Notes: generated from the letters alone by a model not told the origin. A stretch of 39,556 nt of DNA from Parachlamydiaceae bacterium (GCA_013813265.1 JACCRY010000012.1:1-39556), one strand, 5' to 3'. Positions 26,245-35,448 are shown, counted from the stretch's first letter. Translations and numbers: made by a program.

Positions 26245-28815
26245 ATGGATATGGATGTAGGGTATCAAGCAGAAATGCTGGCGTCTAAGATCAAACATTA
26301 TCTTGTGACTGCCATGGGACGCCTTCCTGAAGAAGCGAATTGCGAAGAATTTTATCGTGCATTTTCTTTTGCATTACGAGAAGAGATCATGATCAATTGG
26401 CTGGCGGTCGCTCGGACGTATAAGGAAGAGGATGTCAGAATGCTCTATTATCTTTCTTTAGAATATCTTCCAGGTCGTATTTTAAGTAATAATATTAGCA
26501 ATCTTGCCGCTAATGAAATTGTGGGTATTGTTCTACAAAAGATGAATCGAAATATTCGCGATGTCTTTTCTATGGAATCAGATCCGGCTCTAGGTAACGG
26601 AGGTCTCGGTCGTCTTGCTTCTTGCTTTTTAGACTCTCTTGCCACACACCACTATCCAGCCCAAGCGTACGGCCTGCGCTATCAATATGGTATCTTTGAA
26701 CAACAAATATGGAATGGCTTACAAGTCGAAGCTCCCGATTGCTGGCTTTTATCAGAAAATCCATGGGAATTTAGAAGGGATCTGCGACGTGTCATTGTTA
26801 AATACTGCGGGACGCCTAAGGCAACGACTAGCATTCATGGCGACGAAATTATGACTCTCAATGATTCAGAGGAAGTTTATGCGCTGCCATTTGACATCCC
26901 GATTATCGGCTACAGTAAAACTCCTAAATTCTCTGTGATCACATTGCGACTATGGAGCACTAAAGAATCTCCACGCAACTTTCAATTGCAAAGCTATAAT
27001 GCAGGCAGATTGGATCAGGCTGCAGAAAATACGCTCTTAACAGATGTGCTCTATCCAAACGATGTGCATGAAACAGGAAAAAGAATTCGGCTTAAGCAAG
27101 AGTTCCTGTTAGTTTCTGCATCACTGCAAGATATTATTCGTCATTACTTGTCTAATCATGATAATTTTAGAGCTTTTGCAGATAAAGTCCGTATTCAAAT
27201 TAATGACACTCACCCAGCTTTAGTGATCCCTGAGTTAATACGAATTCTGATTAAAAATCATGATATCCCCTGGAAAATGGCTGTAGATATTACGCAAGCT
27301 GTAACAGGATATACGAATCATACAATTTTATCTGAAGCTCTGGAGCAATGGGAAAAAGGGCTGATGTTTTACTTATTGCCTCGGCAATACCGTATAATCG
27401 AAAGGCTAAACTATGAATTTTGCAATACTTTGAGGGCAAAATATCCTGGTGATGAAAAAATTATTCAAAAAACTTCAATTTTTGGAGAAGATAATACGGT
27501 TCGTATGGCAAATCTTGCCATTGTGGGTTCCCATAAGGTCAATGGTGTAGCTCAATTGCACAGTGATATTTTAAGAAATCGTGTATTTAAGGAGTTTAAT
27601 GACATCTATCCGGATAAATTCATAAATATTACAAATGGTGTTACTCAGAGAAGATGGCTATTACTTTGTAATCCGGACCTTGCTAAATTTATTACGCGAC
27701 ATATTGGCGATGGATGGATCTGTGATTTCCCCCAAATTGCCAATTTGCAAAAATTTGCCTCCAATCCAGAAGCTCAAGCAGAATTTCTAGCTATTAAGAA
27801 AAAAAATAAATTAAAATTGATCGAATTTATCAACCGTGAAAATAAATTGCGCAATTCTGCCGGGTTAGCAATTATACCATCGCCCATGATCGACACAAAC
27901 TCTATATTCGATGTTCAAATTAAACGAATTCATGAATATAAAAGACAACTATTGAATATTTTACATGCGATTGTTCTTTATAAAGAATTGCTGGAGAATC
28001 CTCATGGGGATCGGGTAAAGCGCACAATTATTTTTGGTGGAAAAGCGGCTTCCGGTTACGTGACAGCTAAAGAAATTATTCATTTAATTTACTGCGTTGC
28101 ACGGAAAGTGAATGCAGATCCATCGATAAACGGCTTGCTTAAAATCGTTTACATCGAAAATTATAATATTTCACGTGCAGAGTTGGTGATTCCTGCAGCT
28201 GATCTTTCTGAACAGATTTCTTTAGCCGGAATGGAAGCTTCCGGTACAGGTAACATGAAGTTTGCAATGAATGGAGCATTGACCATTGGTACAGATGATG
28301 GTGCAAACATTGAAATGCGAGAGGCAATTACCGACAAATGGTGGCCATTTCTGTTTGGAGCTTCCTCTGATGAAATTCACAAATTTCAGAAAAACAATTC
28401 CTATCGCCCTAAAGATTACTATCATAGCAATGTTAAGTTGAAGGCTGCGATTGACTCCCTTAAGGATTATACCTTTGCCTTAAATGAAGCGGAACACCAA
28501 GCTTTTGGGGATTTATATCATAAGCTTATTGAGGGCGGCTTTGGTACCGAAGCCGATCGCTATTTTAATATGTATGACTTCGAAAGTTACTATGAGGTAC
28601 AAAAAAAGGTTGACCAACTTTATGCGCAACCATTGCTTTGGGCGGAATATGCTTTAAATAATATTGCGGGAATGGGAAGCTTCTCTAGTGACAATTCCAT
28701 AAGGAATTATTCGGAGAAAATTTGGCAAATTTCCCCAACGCCTATCAAACAAGAAATTCTCGATCGTATTCGTTATGAATATAGTGTTCTGGATGTGTGC
28801 CGAGTCTATAAGTGA
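26245..28815 (+). CDS. glgP: Glycogen phosphorylase
   Basis: Releases glucose 1-phosphate from glycogen using inorganic phosphate and pyridoxal phosphate. 856 residues from ATG 26245, preceded by AAGGGG; a TTG one codon earlier is less likely. Family landmarks appear in order: ALGNGGLGRLA (about 113-123), TGYTNHTILSEALE, KRIHEYKRQLLNI (about 555-567), FGGKAASGY, and the cofactor-binding EASGTGNMKFAMNGALT with Lys672. Slightly longer than the usual 800-840. Glycogen metabolism is retained in chlamydiae. Its stop lies 36 bases before the inverted repeat at 28852. Confidence 0.97.
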   Translation: MDMDVGYQAEMLASKIKHYLVTAMGRLPEEANCEEFYRAFSFALREEIMINWLAVARTYKEEDVRMLYYLSLEYLPGRILSNNISNLAANEIVGIVLQKMNRNIRDVFSMESDPALGNGGLGRLASCFLDSLATHHYPAQAYGLRYQYGIFEQQIWNGLQVEAPDCWLLSENPWEFRRDLRRVIVKYCGTPKATTSIHGDEIMTLNDSEEVYALPFDIPIIGYSKTPKFSVITLRLWSTKESPRNFQLQSYNAGRLDQAAENTLLTDVLYPNDVHETGKRIRLKQEFLLVSASLQDIIRHYLSNHDNFRAFADKVRIQINDTHPALVIPELIRILIKNHDIPWKMAVDITQAVTGYTNHTILSEALEQWEKGLMFYLLPRQYRIIERLNYEFCNTLRAKYPGDEKIIQKTSIFGEDNTVRMANLAIVGSHKVNGVAQLHSDILRNRVFKEFNDIYPDKFINITNGVTQRRWLLLCNPDLAKFITRHIGDGWICDFPQIANLQKFASNPEAQAEFLAIKKKNKLKLIEFINRENKLRNSAGLAIIPSPMIDTNSIFDVQIKRIHEYKRQLLNILHAIVLYKELLENPHGDRVKRTIIFGGKAASGYVTAKEIIHLIYCVARKVNADPSINGLLKIVYIENYNISRAELVIPAADLSEQISLAGMEASGTGNMKFAMNGALTIGTDDGANIEMREAITDKWWPFLFGASSDEIHKFQKNNSYRPKDYYHSNVKLKAAIDSLKDYTFALNEAEHQAFGDLYHKLIEGGFGTEADRYFNMYDFESYYEVQKKVDQLYAQPLLWAEYALNNIAGMGSFSSDNSIRNYSEKIWQISPTPIKQEILDRIRYEYSVLDVCRVYK

Positions 28816-28851
28816 CGAGGTAAGTTCATTCAGGATTAGTGTAAGGGCGCG

Positions 28852-28962
28852 ATGCCATTGGTGTCTGGCCTGATATTTTGATATTTGCTTGTAGCAATAC
28901 TTTAGAACATTTGTGGCAAATGGCAGAATGTTAGCCTGGGCCAAGCCCCGTGTGTGGGTATC
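28852..28962 (+). repeat. Left 111-bp inverted repeat flanking the BTB-like gene
   Basis: About 80 percent of positions match the reverse complement of 30605-30715, with small gaps. Shared blocks include GGCCTGATAT, ATATTTGCTTG, TGTGGCAAATG, CAGAATGT and GTGTGTGGG. Similarity stops abruptly at both ends. It ends 18 bases before the stop of the BTB-like gene and follows glgP. Confidence 0.85.
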
Positions 28963-28980
28963 TTTTAGCCAGATAAGGTT

Positions 28981-30414
28981 TTAGGACGTTATCCATTTCC
29001 CTAATAATGCATCTAGAAGGCGTTTGGAATCAGTGCTTTCCGCAAGTTTAATCATTTCTCTCAACTGCTCTTTTGTATATTTGATTTTCGGATAATCATC
29101 TTGATTTATCTCATGAATAGCAAACTCTTCACATTGGTCTTTGAGTTCCTTCACTCCCCAGAAATTTGCTATCTGAAGAAGTTCCTTCCAATTCCCCTCT
29201 GTGATGAGTGAGCCTCCATCTTCACGCTTCCCATTCTCCTTCATCCTCTGATCCATCCAGTTAATCAATGTATTCATTTGGGAGGAGGATGCGAAAGCTT
29301 TTATTAGATCGTTCTGTGGAGGAGTATAATCAACAAATTCCATCATATTTTGAAATTTACTAGAGAAATACAGCAATTTCACAAAATCCACTGCAATTTT
29401 ATCCCCTTCAGTAGTTGTAAGGTTCACAGGAGGATAATAACTCTCCTCACTAAATTCAGAAAATTTAAGTAATCCAATATCAAATAGACATTTCATCCCT
29501 TCTGGTTTTGTCAAATCCACTTTTAAATATGGCATAAACTCAATGCAAGTTTGTTTTAATCCAGGAAGGGATAAATGCTTAGCTAAAAGAGCGTATTCCA
29601 ACCATTTTTCCCCTGTAATTGTCTGTGTCTGAGGATTGAAGTTATCCTTGAATGAGTCGATTGCAAAAGCTTCAGCTTTCTCTTCTAATGCCGTATTCTT
29701 TTTAATTTCTCGAGACTCATGAATTATATAAGGAAAGATTTCTAATCGAAAGGCTTCATCACCTTTTCCTTCTTTATCCTTTTCAAGCCATTCACATAAA
29801 TTCAGAAGTATTTTATCCTCTTGATCCTCTGGGTTCAAAGTAAAAATATAATTATCACCTAGCTTCGCAGTAACATTTTTCCTTTTTGCAAAGTCGGGAA
29901 AATATGTTCTCACAACATGTTGAAGAGTCGATATGGAACACTGAGAAATAATTTCCTTGGGATTATTTGAATATACAAGTGATACTTTTATGTAGTCTTT
30001 CAAAAAGCTCTCTATAAGCTGACTAAATTTCGTTTCTAATTCCCTTTCTAGTTCATGATATTTGTTTTTTAATTCCAAGTCCAGTTTTAGGCTTGAATGA
30101 GTTGTGATCAAACTATTGTGAAAGCTTTGAACTGTTTTAGCCATTTGAACAATCTGTTTTGAAAATTTTATAATTTCTTCTTCTGGAATATCTTTATTTT
30201 TTAACTTTTCGTGAATCTCATCAAATTTCTCAACAAATGCAGAATTAAATGCAGACAATTCTTGAGAAATTTCCTCACGGCTTTGATCTCCCAAAGTTTT
30301 TTCTTGAACTTGACCTATTCTATCTTCTAGGCTTGTGTTGTAATTATTAACTTTATCACTTAGATTTAATAAGCGATCTTCAAATGGTTTCAATAAATCA
30401 GATATGCTTTCCAT
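28981..30414 (-). CDS. BTB-like protein, probable host-directed effector
   Basis: 477 residues. The N-terminal 140 are charged and helical with coiled-coil character (LKLDLELKNKYHELERELE). The C-terminal two thirds hold two similar units that resemble BTB domains: first about 185-290, with KLGDNYIFTL and then GEKWLEYALLAKHLSLPGLK; second about 325-440, with TTTEGDKIAVDFVKLLYFSS and then NWKELLQIANFWGVKELKDQ. The second halves match the BTB pattern of a helix followed by LLxLAdxxxvxxLkxxCexF. BTB proteins link substrates to CUL3 ubiquitin ligases in eukaryotes, and expanded BTB-box families are known in Parachlamydiaceae. Host targeting is inferred. Bracketed by inverted repeats. Confidence 0.75.
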   Translation of the reverse strand: MESISDLLKPFEDRLLNLSDKVNNYNTSLEDRIGQVQEKTLGDQSREEISQELSAFNSAFVEKFDEIHEKLKNKDIPEEEIIKFSKQIVQMAKTVQSFHNSLITTHSSLKLDLELKNKYHELERELETKFSQLIESFLKDYIKVSLVYSNNPKEIISQCSISTLQHVVRTYFPDFAKRKNVTAKLGDNYIFTLNPEDQEDKILLNLCEWLEKDKEGKGDEAFRLEIFPYIIHESREIKKNTALEEKAEAFAIDSFKDNFNPQTQTITGEKWLEYALLAKHLSLPGLKQTCIEFMPYLKVDLTKPEGMKCLFDIGLLKFSEFSEESYYPPVNLTTTEGDKIAVDFVKLLYFSSKFQNMMEFVDYTPPQNDLIKAFASSSQMNTLINWMDQRMKENGKREDGGSLITEGNWKELLQIANFWGVKELKDQCEEFAIHEINQDDYPKIKYTKEQLREMIKLAESTDSKRLLDALLGKWITS

Positions 30415-30604
30415 GTTATTAACCTTCTTTTATTTATGAAAGTAACTTTCCACATATTTTAATTATAATACCATTAAATTTTGAATGTCAAATAAAGAGT
30501 TTATTATTGAGTTACTAGGTGTATGTTAGTAGATTAAGAGGTAAAGAGAGATCAGACCCAAGGTGTTAATTGAATGAATCTGCACCGAATATTACAAGAC
30601 TTAT

Positions 30605-30715
30605 GATGCCCACACACAGGCCTTGGTGTCAGACCTGACATTCTGACATTTGCCACAGATGCTTTCCAAAGTAATGCAAGCAAATATAAGATATCAGGCC
30701 GGACATCAATGGCAT
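30605..30715 (-). repeat. Right 111-bp inverted repeat flanking the BTB-like gene
   Basis: Partner of the repeat at 28852-28962, in opposite orientation and of the same length. It lies between the start of the BTB-like gene and the end of the membrane-protein gene at 30765. No target-site duplication could be seen at the outer edges. Confidence 0.85.
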
Positions 30716-30764
30716 TTCTTTCATAATCTGATGATTTTAAGAATTAGATTGGTGGTGCTTCTTG

Positions 30765-31403
30765 TTACGAAAATTCCCTCTTTAGAACTTTCATTGAAAG
30801 TTCGTAGACTTCGCTTTTTTCCCGAATAGATTTTTTATCGATCTTGAAGTTTAATAAAATTAGCTGTGGCCTATCTTGAGGGGCTTTAAAAGGTCCTATA
30901 TCCCGACCTTCAATTAAAGTTAAGATTTGCTGTAAATCAGTCTGATTAATTTCAACAGGGTGTAAGAGCGTTTCTGTTACTTCTTGAAAAAAAGGATGCG
31001 TTTGCACATTGCTTTCAGCAAATGTGAGCTGATTTTGTTTCCCTTTTAAAAACTCGAAGCGTTTGCGCGTTGATTCATCTTCAATAAAATTGGGATTTTC
31101 AATGACTTTTGTTAAGGCATCTACTTCAGGGACCAAAAAATGCAAAGTTTCAAGATTTTTATCGATGTAAAAGTGGTCTGCATTGCGATAAGAATTTGCT
31201 GTCGCTATGTTTGCAGCTTGTTTTCTTTCAACTTTTAGCGCTAATTCATGAGCATTTTGGACAGTGTATTCCAGTTCGTTCACGCGGTCAAGCCCAGACC
31301 AGAAGAAAAAAAGAGCCGCCAAAAAAGGAAATATGCCCAAAATGACCAAGTATAGGAGCAAACGTTGAGTAGGAATATCTTTAAAAGTGTTAGATATATC
31401 CAT
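30765..31403 (-). CDS. Single-pass membrane protein of unknown function
   Basis: 212 residues. One hydrophobic segment at about residues 15-38 (LLLYLVILGIFPFLAALFFF), then a helical stretch (VNELEYTVQNAHELALKVER) and a mixed C-terminal domain. This gives a short cytoplasmic N-terminus with the rest probably outside the inner membrane. The outline resembles bitopic envelope proteins such as PilO or FtsL/GspM types, but no family can be named. The last part has regular alternation (LILLNFKIDKKSIREKSEVY) suggesting a small alpha/beta fold. Confidence 0.75.
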   Translation of the reverse strand: MDISNTFKDIPTQRLLLYLVILGIFPFLAALFFFWSGLDRVNELEYTVQNAHELALKVERKQAANIATANSYRNADHFYIDKNLETLHFLVPEVDALTKVIENPNFIEDESTRKRFEFLKGKQNQLTFAESNVQTHPFFQEVTETLLHPVEINQTDLQQILTLIEGRDIGPFKAPQDRPQLILLNFKIDKKSIREKSEVYELSMKVLKREFS

Positions 31404-31609
31404 TATACCTTCTGAAATTATGCTGTGTTATCACCTTAATCGTATTGAGCTTTAGCAATTTCTGCAAGGATAAAGTCTCAAATAGCTGAACTTAAAAAAA
31501 GTTTGTCCTTTGTCTTTTCATTCATTATATTTATAACTTTAAGTTGTTTATAATTCAAAATTACGGTAAAATAAATGAAAGATTTTTATTAAATGTTTAG
31601 GAGAATTTA

Positions 31610-33826
31610 ATGTCTATAGATTCAGTTTCAAAAGTTACTTTTTACTCTTCAGAGCAGTTCACACCATCAAATTCGATTTTTAAAGATATTTGCGTTGATT
31701 TAGCGATTATGGTTTCTTCTGTGGGTCTAGCAGCTTTGGCAGGTTACGCTTTTGCGATTTTAACTGCAAATCCCATCGGTGCAGCAATCGCGATTGCGCT
31801 TACCATTAGCGTAGTGGTTGGGGTTGTTGGATGTCTTGCTTATCATTGTTTAAATGTTTCTCCTGTTACTGAATTGGATCAAAATGTACCTCTGGTTACT
31901 AAAATTGACCAAAATATTCCTCCTATAGCTATGTCTGAGGAGTTAGCTGAAGTGATTGAGCGAACTCCCAAATTTAATGGTTATAAGTTATCAATTTCTA
32001 AAGACTTTCATGCGTGCAAAGAGTTAGAAAATCTCGTCATGACAGGAATGAGCATCAGACCTTCAAATTTGTTTTTTCGTGCCATAGGGATTGGCGAGAC
32101 TACGATGCCAGGTAAAGGCGAATTATTTGCCTTTAGAGATGACCATGACGAAATAGCCGATTTGATTTATGAAAGATCCCAAACTCTTGAAGTGATTGGC
32201 TTCTCTGCAAAAAATGAATTCGGGAGTGCTGCAATTGATCAAAAGACCACCTTTCCTGTTAGTTTAGAAGATGTTTATGGGAATAATGAATACAGAATAA
32301 GTTATAAAGAAATTCAAAAGATTCTCGACAGTCAGAAAATTTATGTTTCCAGCCTTTTGCCTATGCAATTCTATATGGGCCTAAAGGAAGCAATGAATAA
32401 TGATGGAGTGATAGAACTTAGGTATATTCGTGAAGGATCCAAGATTACAAAAGAGCGTCCAGCACACCTATGCGATTGGAAATCTGAAAAATCTATAATA
32501 GCTTTTCTTGATGAAGTTCGTTCTTCACCTAAAGAGTATGGTTTTCCTAACGCAAACGACTTTGATGAACTCATGAAGTTAACCATTTATCAGATTGGTG
32601 CAATGGTCGTGAATAGCGAAGATTTTCATATTTTTGTTGATGGCAACGGGAAAATCCTTGAGAGAGACGTGGGTACAGAGGATTCAGTTCGCTTGCTTAA
32701 TTCTTGTGGTATACGTCCGGAAAAGGAAGTAACGGATTCTACTCGCAATAAAATCATTATGACCGAAACTTTTAAGACTGCTCTAGCTGCAGCTGAAAGT
32801 GGTATTGTCTTGTTTCCTGCAGTAGGGATGGGCGTATGGGGTGGTGATCCGAATGTGTATTGGACAGCTTTCCTAGATGCCGTTGTTGCTTCAGAACTAT
32901 CTTTTGAAGCCATTTTTATCAACCCTAACCATCGACCTTATAAGCAAAATAAGAAAATAGCAGGCCAGGAATTTGAAGCTTATTTGCAAAAGTATATAGC
33001 CAAATATTCTAATGGAACTTTTGCCAACGATACTAAACTTCAAAAGCTTCTACGTATTCAGAATTTGCAGAAAAAAGAAACGGATCTGGTCCAGTTGGCT
33101 CGTGAACTGAAGTTGGCTTTTCCTGAAACCATCATTTCCCTTTTTAATGCTTCTGATCCGGATGTTACTTTAGGAAATCATGTGGGCGAGTACACCAATA
33201 ACATGCCTCATACCACAACAACAGAGGAAAATTATACTGCAATCGGATCAAATGGACTCTGCTTTAAGAGCATTACTCACGTCCATGACTTTCCAGAACG
33301 TTTAATTCATGTGGATTATAGTTATAGAGTGATGAATGATGCCACTATATCTCAACCAGTGAAAGATCTATTTAAGTTTCTATTTGTTGATCTGATCCGA
33401 TCGAATAATATAGAAGAGGTTCAACCCCTTGGAAGCCAGTTAGAATTTATTAAAGAGAGGCTGAAGAATATGCACTTGGGTTGCCGAGGCTCTCAGCACT
33501 CTGATGATATAAATGATCCATGGCAAACTATTAAAATCACGGATCCTACAATTTATGAAATTGGCAAAGTTTCTGAACTCCTGAAAGAACTCAATGATGT
33601 TCTATTCGAAAAATTTGGGATCATTTCTAATGGTGGCGATGAAGGAGTACAAGGTGTAGTACGTGGTAAGCAAAAACGAACTCCCCAATGTTTTATTAAT
33701 AGTAAGAACGAAATCATGAACCCTCAGTTATTGATTTCATTGATGGACATCAAGAGAATCCTCGGCATGATTGATGAAAAGGCTTATTTTAAAGCCTTAA
33801 AAAACCCGATGCCAAATGTTATTTGA
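31610..33826 (+). CDS. Inc-like anchored large protein of unknown function
   Basis: 738 residues; AGGAGA lies upstream of the ATG. The N-terminus (1-85) has a paired hydrophobic segment (IMVSSVGLAALAGYAFAILT, then IAIALTISVVVGVVGCLAY) closely similar to that of the next gene. The remaining 650 residues are soluble. Two stretches stand out: FPAVGMGVWGGDPNVYW (about 408-424) and NASDPDVTLGNHVGEY (about 515-530). These recall the two ADP-ribose-binding loops of macrodomains but in the reverse order, so the similarity is uncertain. No other domain recognised. It is probably a secreted effector inserted in a host-derived membrane; this is inferred from the Inc-like anchor. Confidence 0.8.
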   Translation: MSIDSVSKVTFYSSEQFTPSNSIFKDICVDLAIMVSSVGLAALAGYAFAILTANPIGAAIAIALTISVVVGVVGCLAYHCLNVSPVTELDQNVPLVTKIDQNIPPIAMSEELAEVIERTPKFNGYKLSISKDFHACKELENLVMTGMSIRPSNLFFRAIGIGETTMPGKGELFAFRDDHDEIADLIYERSQTLEVIGFSAKNEFGSAAIDQKTTFPVSLEDVYGNNEYRISYKEIQKILDSQKIYVSSLLPMQFYMGLKEAMNNDGVIELRYIREGSKITKERPAHLCDWKSEKSIIAFLDEVRSSPKEYGFPNANDFDELMKLTIYQIGAMVVNSEDFHIFVDGNGKILERDVGTEDSVRLLNSCGIRPEKEVTDSTRNKIIMTETFKTALAAAESGIVLFPAVGMGVWGGDPNVYWTAFLDAVVASELSFEAIFINPNHRPYKQNKKIAGQEFEAYLQKYIAKYSNGTFANDTKLQKLLRIQNLQKKETDLVQLARELKLAFPETIISLFNASDPDVTLGNHVGEYTNNMPHTTTTEENYTAIGSNGLCFKSITHVHDFPERLIHVDYSYRVMNDATISQPVKDLFKFLFVDLIRSNNIEEVQPLGSQLEFIKERLKNMHLGCRGSQHSDDINDPWQTIKITDPTIYEIGKVSELLKELNDVLFEKFGIISNGGDEGVQGVVRGKQKRTPQCFINSKNEIMNPQLLISLMDIKRILGMIDEKAYFKALKNPMPNVI

Positions 33827-33966
33827 ACAGTTTTTTAGATCCAAGGTGCTAATTAAAGTTTCAAACTAATTTGAAATGGTTTCATGGTTAATTTTTAGTT
33901 GTGTTTAATTTTAAATTGTGTTATAAAAAAATCTTAGCAATATTTAAGTTTTAATGGAGAGTTTCA

Positions 33967-35214
33967 ATGTCTGTAGAATCAGTTTCAAATGTTTATTCTT
34001 ACCCTTCAGAGCCGCCAAGAGAGTTAAAGTCGATTTCCAAAAATATCGGCGTTGATTTAGCTATCATGGTTACATCTATTGCTGTTGCAGCATTGGCAGG
34101 TTATACTATTGCCCTTTTGACAGCGGGACCTATCGGAGCCACAATTGCAGTTGCAGTTACTATTGGCGTATTAGTTGGAATCGTGGGTTGTATTGCTTAC
34201 CATCTATTAAAAAACACTGTTTTTAATCCTTCGGTAAATGACACGCTAAAGCAGGTAGATTCCGGAGATGAAGAAGAAGTATTTAGTGAAAGTTTTGAAA
34301 ATACTAATAGCTTGCAAGAATTGAGTGATAGTTCTGAAGTAAATAATAATAAAAAAATTCTGAAAAATACAACTTATTATACATTTAAGATATCTCATAA
34401 TGAGACCATTGACTCTTTGAAGGAAAGAATTTTTAAGATTTCCAGGATTTCCGCTCAGAGAAAAGTTCCGGTGGATGAGATGCGATTGTTCTACAACACT
34501 AAGGTTCTCGAAAGTGGAAGAAGCCTTGCTGATTATAATATTCAGGAGGGAAGTGTAAATGTTTGTGAAAATATAGGTTGTCGTGGGATGTGGTATCGTT
34601 TAGAAAAAATTAATAATTCTGAGAGCAACATTGAGCAGGGTCAAATTGATTCGAGTCATAGTGAATCTGTTGAAAATGTTATTGATACCGAAGATGAGAA
34701 ATCTAAAATTTCATGCGGTCATGACTCTATTGGGTGTGTCGGATCGCGTGATGAGAAATCATCCGAAGATTCAAGCAAGGAATCAATTGATTCGAGTCGT
34801 AAAGCGTCTGATGAAAATGTTATTGAAACCGAAGATGAGAAATCTAAAATTTCAAGCGGTCATGAATCTATTGGGTGTGTCGGATCGCGTGATGAGAAGT
34901 CATCCGAAGATTTAAGCAAGGAATCAATTGATTCGAGTAGTAGTATATCGGTTGAGAATGATCTTGGGACCCATATAGAGGATAATAGTGAAAATCTTCA
35001 TTTTGATATTTCCATACGTTGTTTTGGAGAAGGTTCGGAAAATTTTCAAGTATCAGAAAATGATACTCTTGAATCATTAAAAGAATTGATCGCTTCGCGA
35101 GTAAACTGTTCAGCAAAGGAAGTAAAATTGATTTTTGCAGGAGAGCTACTCGTAGGAAAAGGAAGCCTTGCTGAGTATAATATTCAGTCAGGAAGCACAA
35201 TCTTCCGGAAGTAA
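33967..35214 (+). CDS. Inc-like anchored protein with two ubiquitin-like domains
   Basis: 415 residues. Residues 1-82 form an Inc-like anchor (IMVTSIAVAALAGYTIALLT, IAVAVTIGVLVGIVGCIAYH) shared with the preceding gene. Residues about 135-206 form a first ubiquitin-like domain: DEMRLFYNTKVLESGRSLAD then YNIQEGS. Residues about 344-415 form a second: EVKLIFAGELLVGKGSLAE then YNIQSGS. In ubiquitin the same region reads [20 protein letters not shown]. Neither domain ends in GlyGly, so conjugation is unlikely. Between them, residues 228-321 consist of two 47-residue repeats. A membrane-anchored ubiquitin mimic that binds or diverts host ubiquitin machinery is inferred. GGAGA precedes the ATG. Confidence 0.88.
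   Translation: MSVESVSNVYSYPSEPPRELKSISKNIGVDLAIMVTSIAVAALAGYTIALLTAGPIGATIAVAVTIGVLVGIVGCIAYHLLKNTVFNPSVNDTLKQVDSGDEEEVFSESFENTNSLQELSDSSEVNNNKKILKNTTYYTFKISHNETIDSLKERIFKISRISAQRKVPVDEMRLFYNTKVLESGRSLADYNIQEGSVNVCENIGCRGMWYRLEKINNSESNIEQGQIDSSHSESVENVIDTEDEKSKISCGHDSIGCVGSRDEKSSEDSSKESIDSSRKASDENVIETEDEKSKISSGHESIGCVGSRDEKSSEDLSKESIDSSSSISVENDLGTHIEDNSENLHFDISIRCFGEGSENFQVSENDTLESLKELIASRVNCSAKEVKLIFAGELLVGKGSLAEYNIQSGSTIFRK
34648..34929 (+). repeat. Two in-frame 141-bp tandem repeats in the linker
   Basis: Units at 34648-34788 and 34789-34929 are nearly identical, each beginning GATTCGAGT and containing the codons for SIGCVGSRDEKSSED. A third GATTCGAGT starts at 34930. The length is a multiple of three, so the repeats lengthen the acidic, Ser-rich linker between the two ubiquitin-like domains without breaking the frame. 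Copy number may vary between strains. Confidence 0.95.
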
Positions 35215-35233
35215 CTTTAATTTAATATGGAGT

Positions 35234-35280
35234 GCGAAGATTTGTCTTCGCTTTGTTCGCCCTCGATCTGGTTGAGGGCG
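35234..35280 (+). terminator. Pair of adjacent hairpins after the ubiquitin-like gene
   Basis: GCGAAGA-TTTG-TCTTCGC (35234-35251) and CGCCCTC (35258-35264) with GAGGGCG (35274-35280) are both perfect 7-base stems. There is no strong T run, so function as intrinsic terminator is only probable. Confidence 0.5.
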
Positions 35281-35448
35281 TCTCCGACTTCTCACTAATG
35301 CTTCGATATTTTCCTGTTAGCCTCTTTAGTCTGGAATCGCACCAACTTTCATGTTATGAGATGTGTCCAACTGTTACTAAATTTTTTTGCTTCCTATTTA
35401 GACACTAATGTTAAATTTTGCTTACTTTTATATATAATTTAGGTTTTT

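Noticed and set aside
28852..30715. Insertion sequence
   Set aside because: The enclosed protein is not a transposase and there is no visible target-site duplication, so only a cassette flanked by repeats is claimed.
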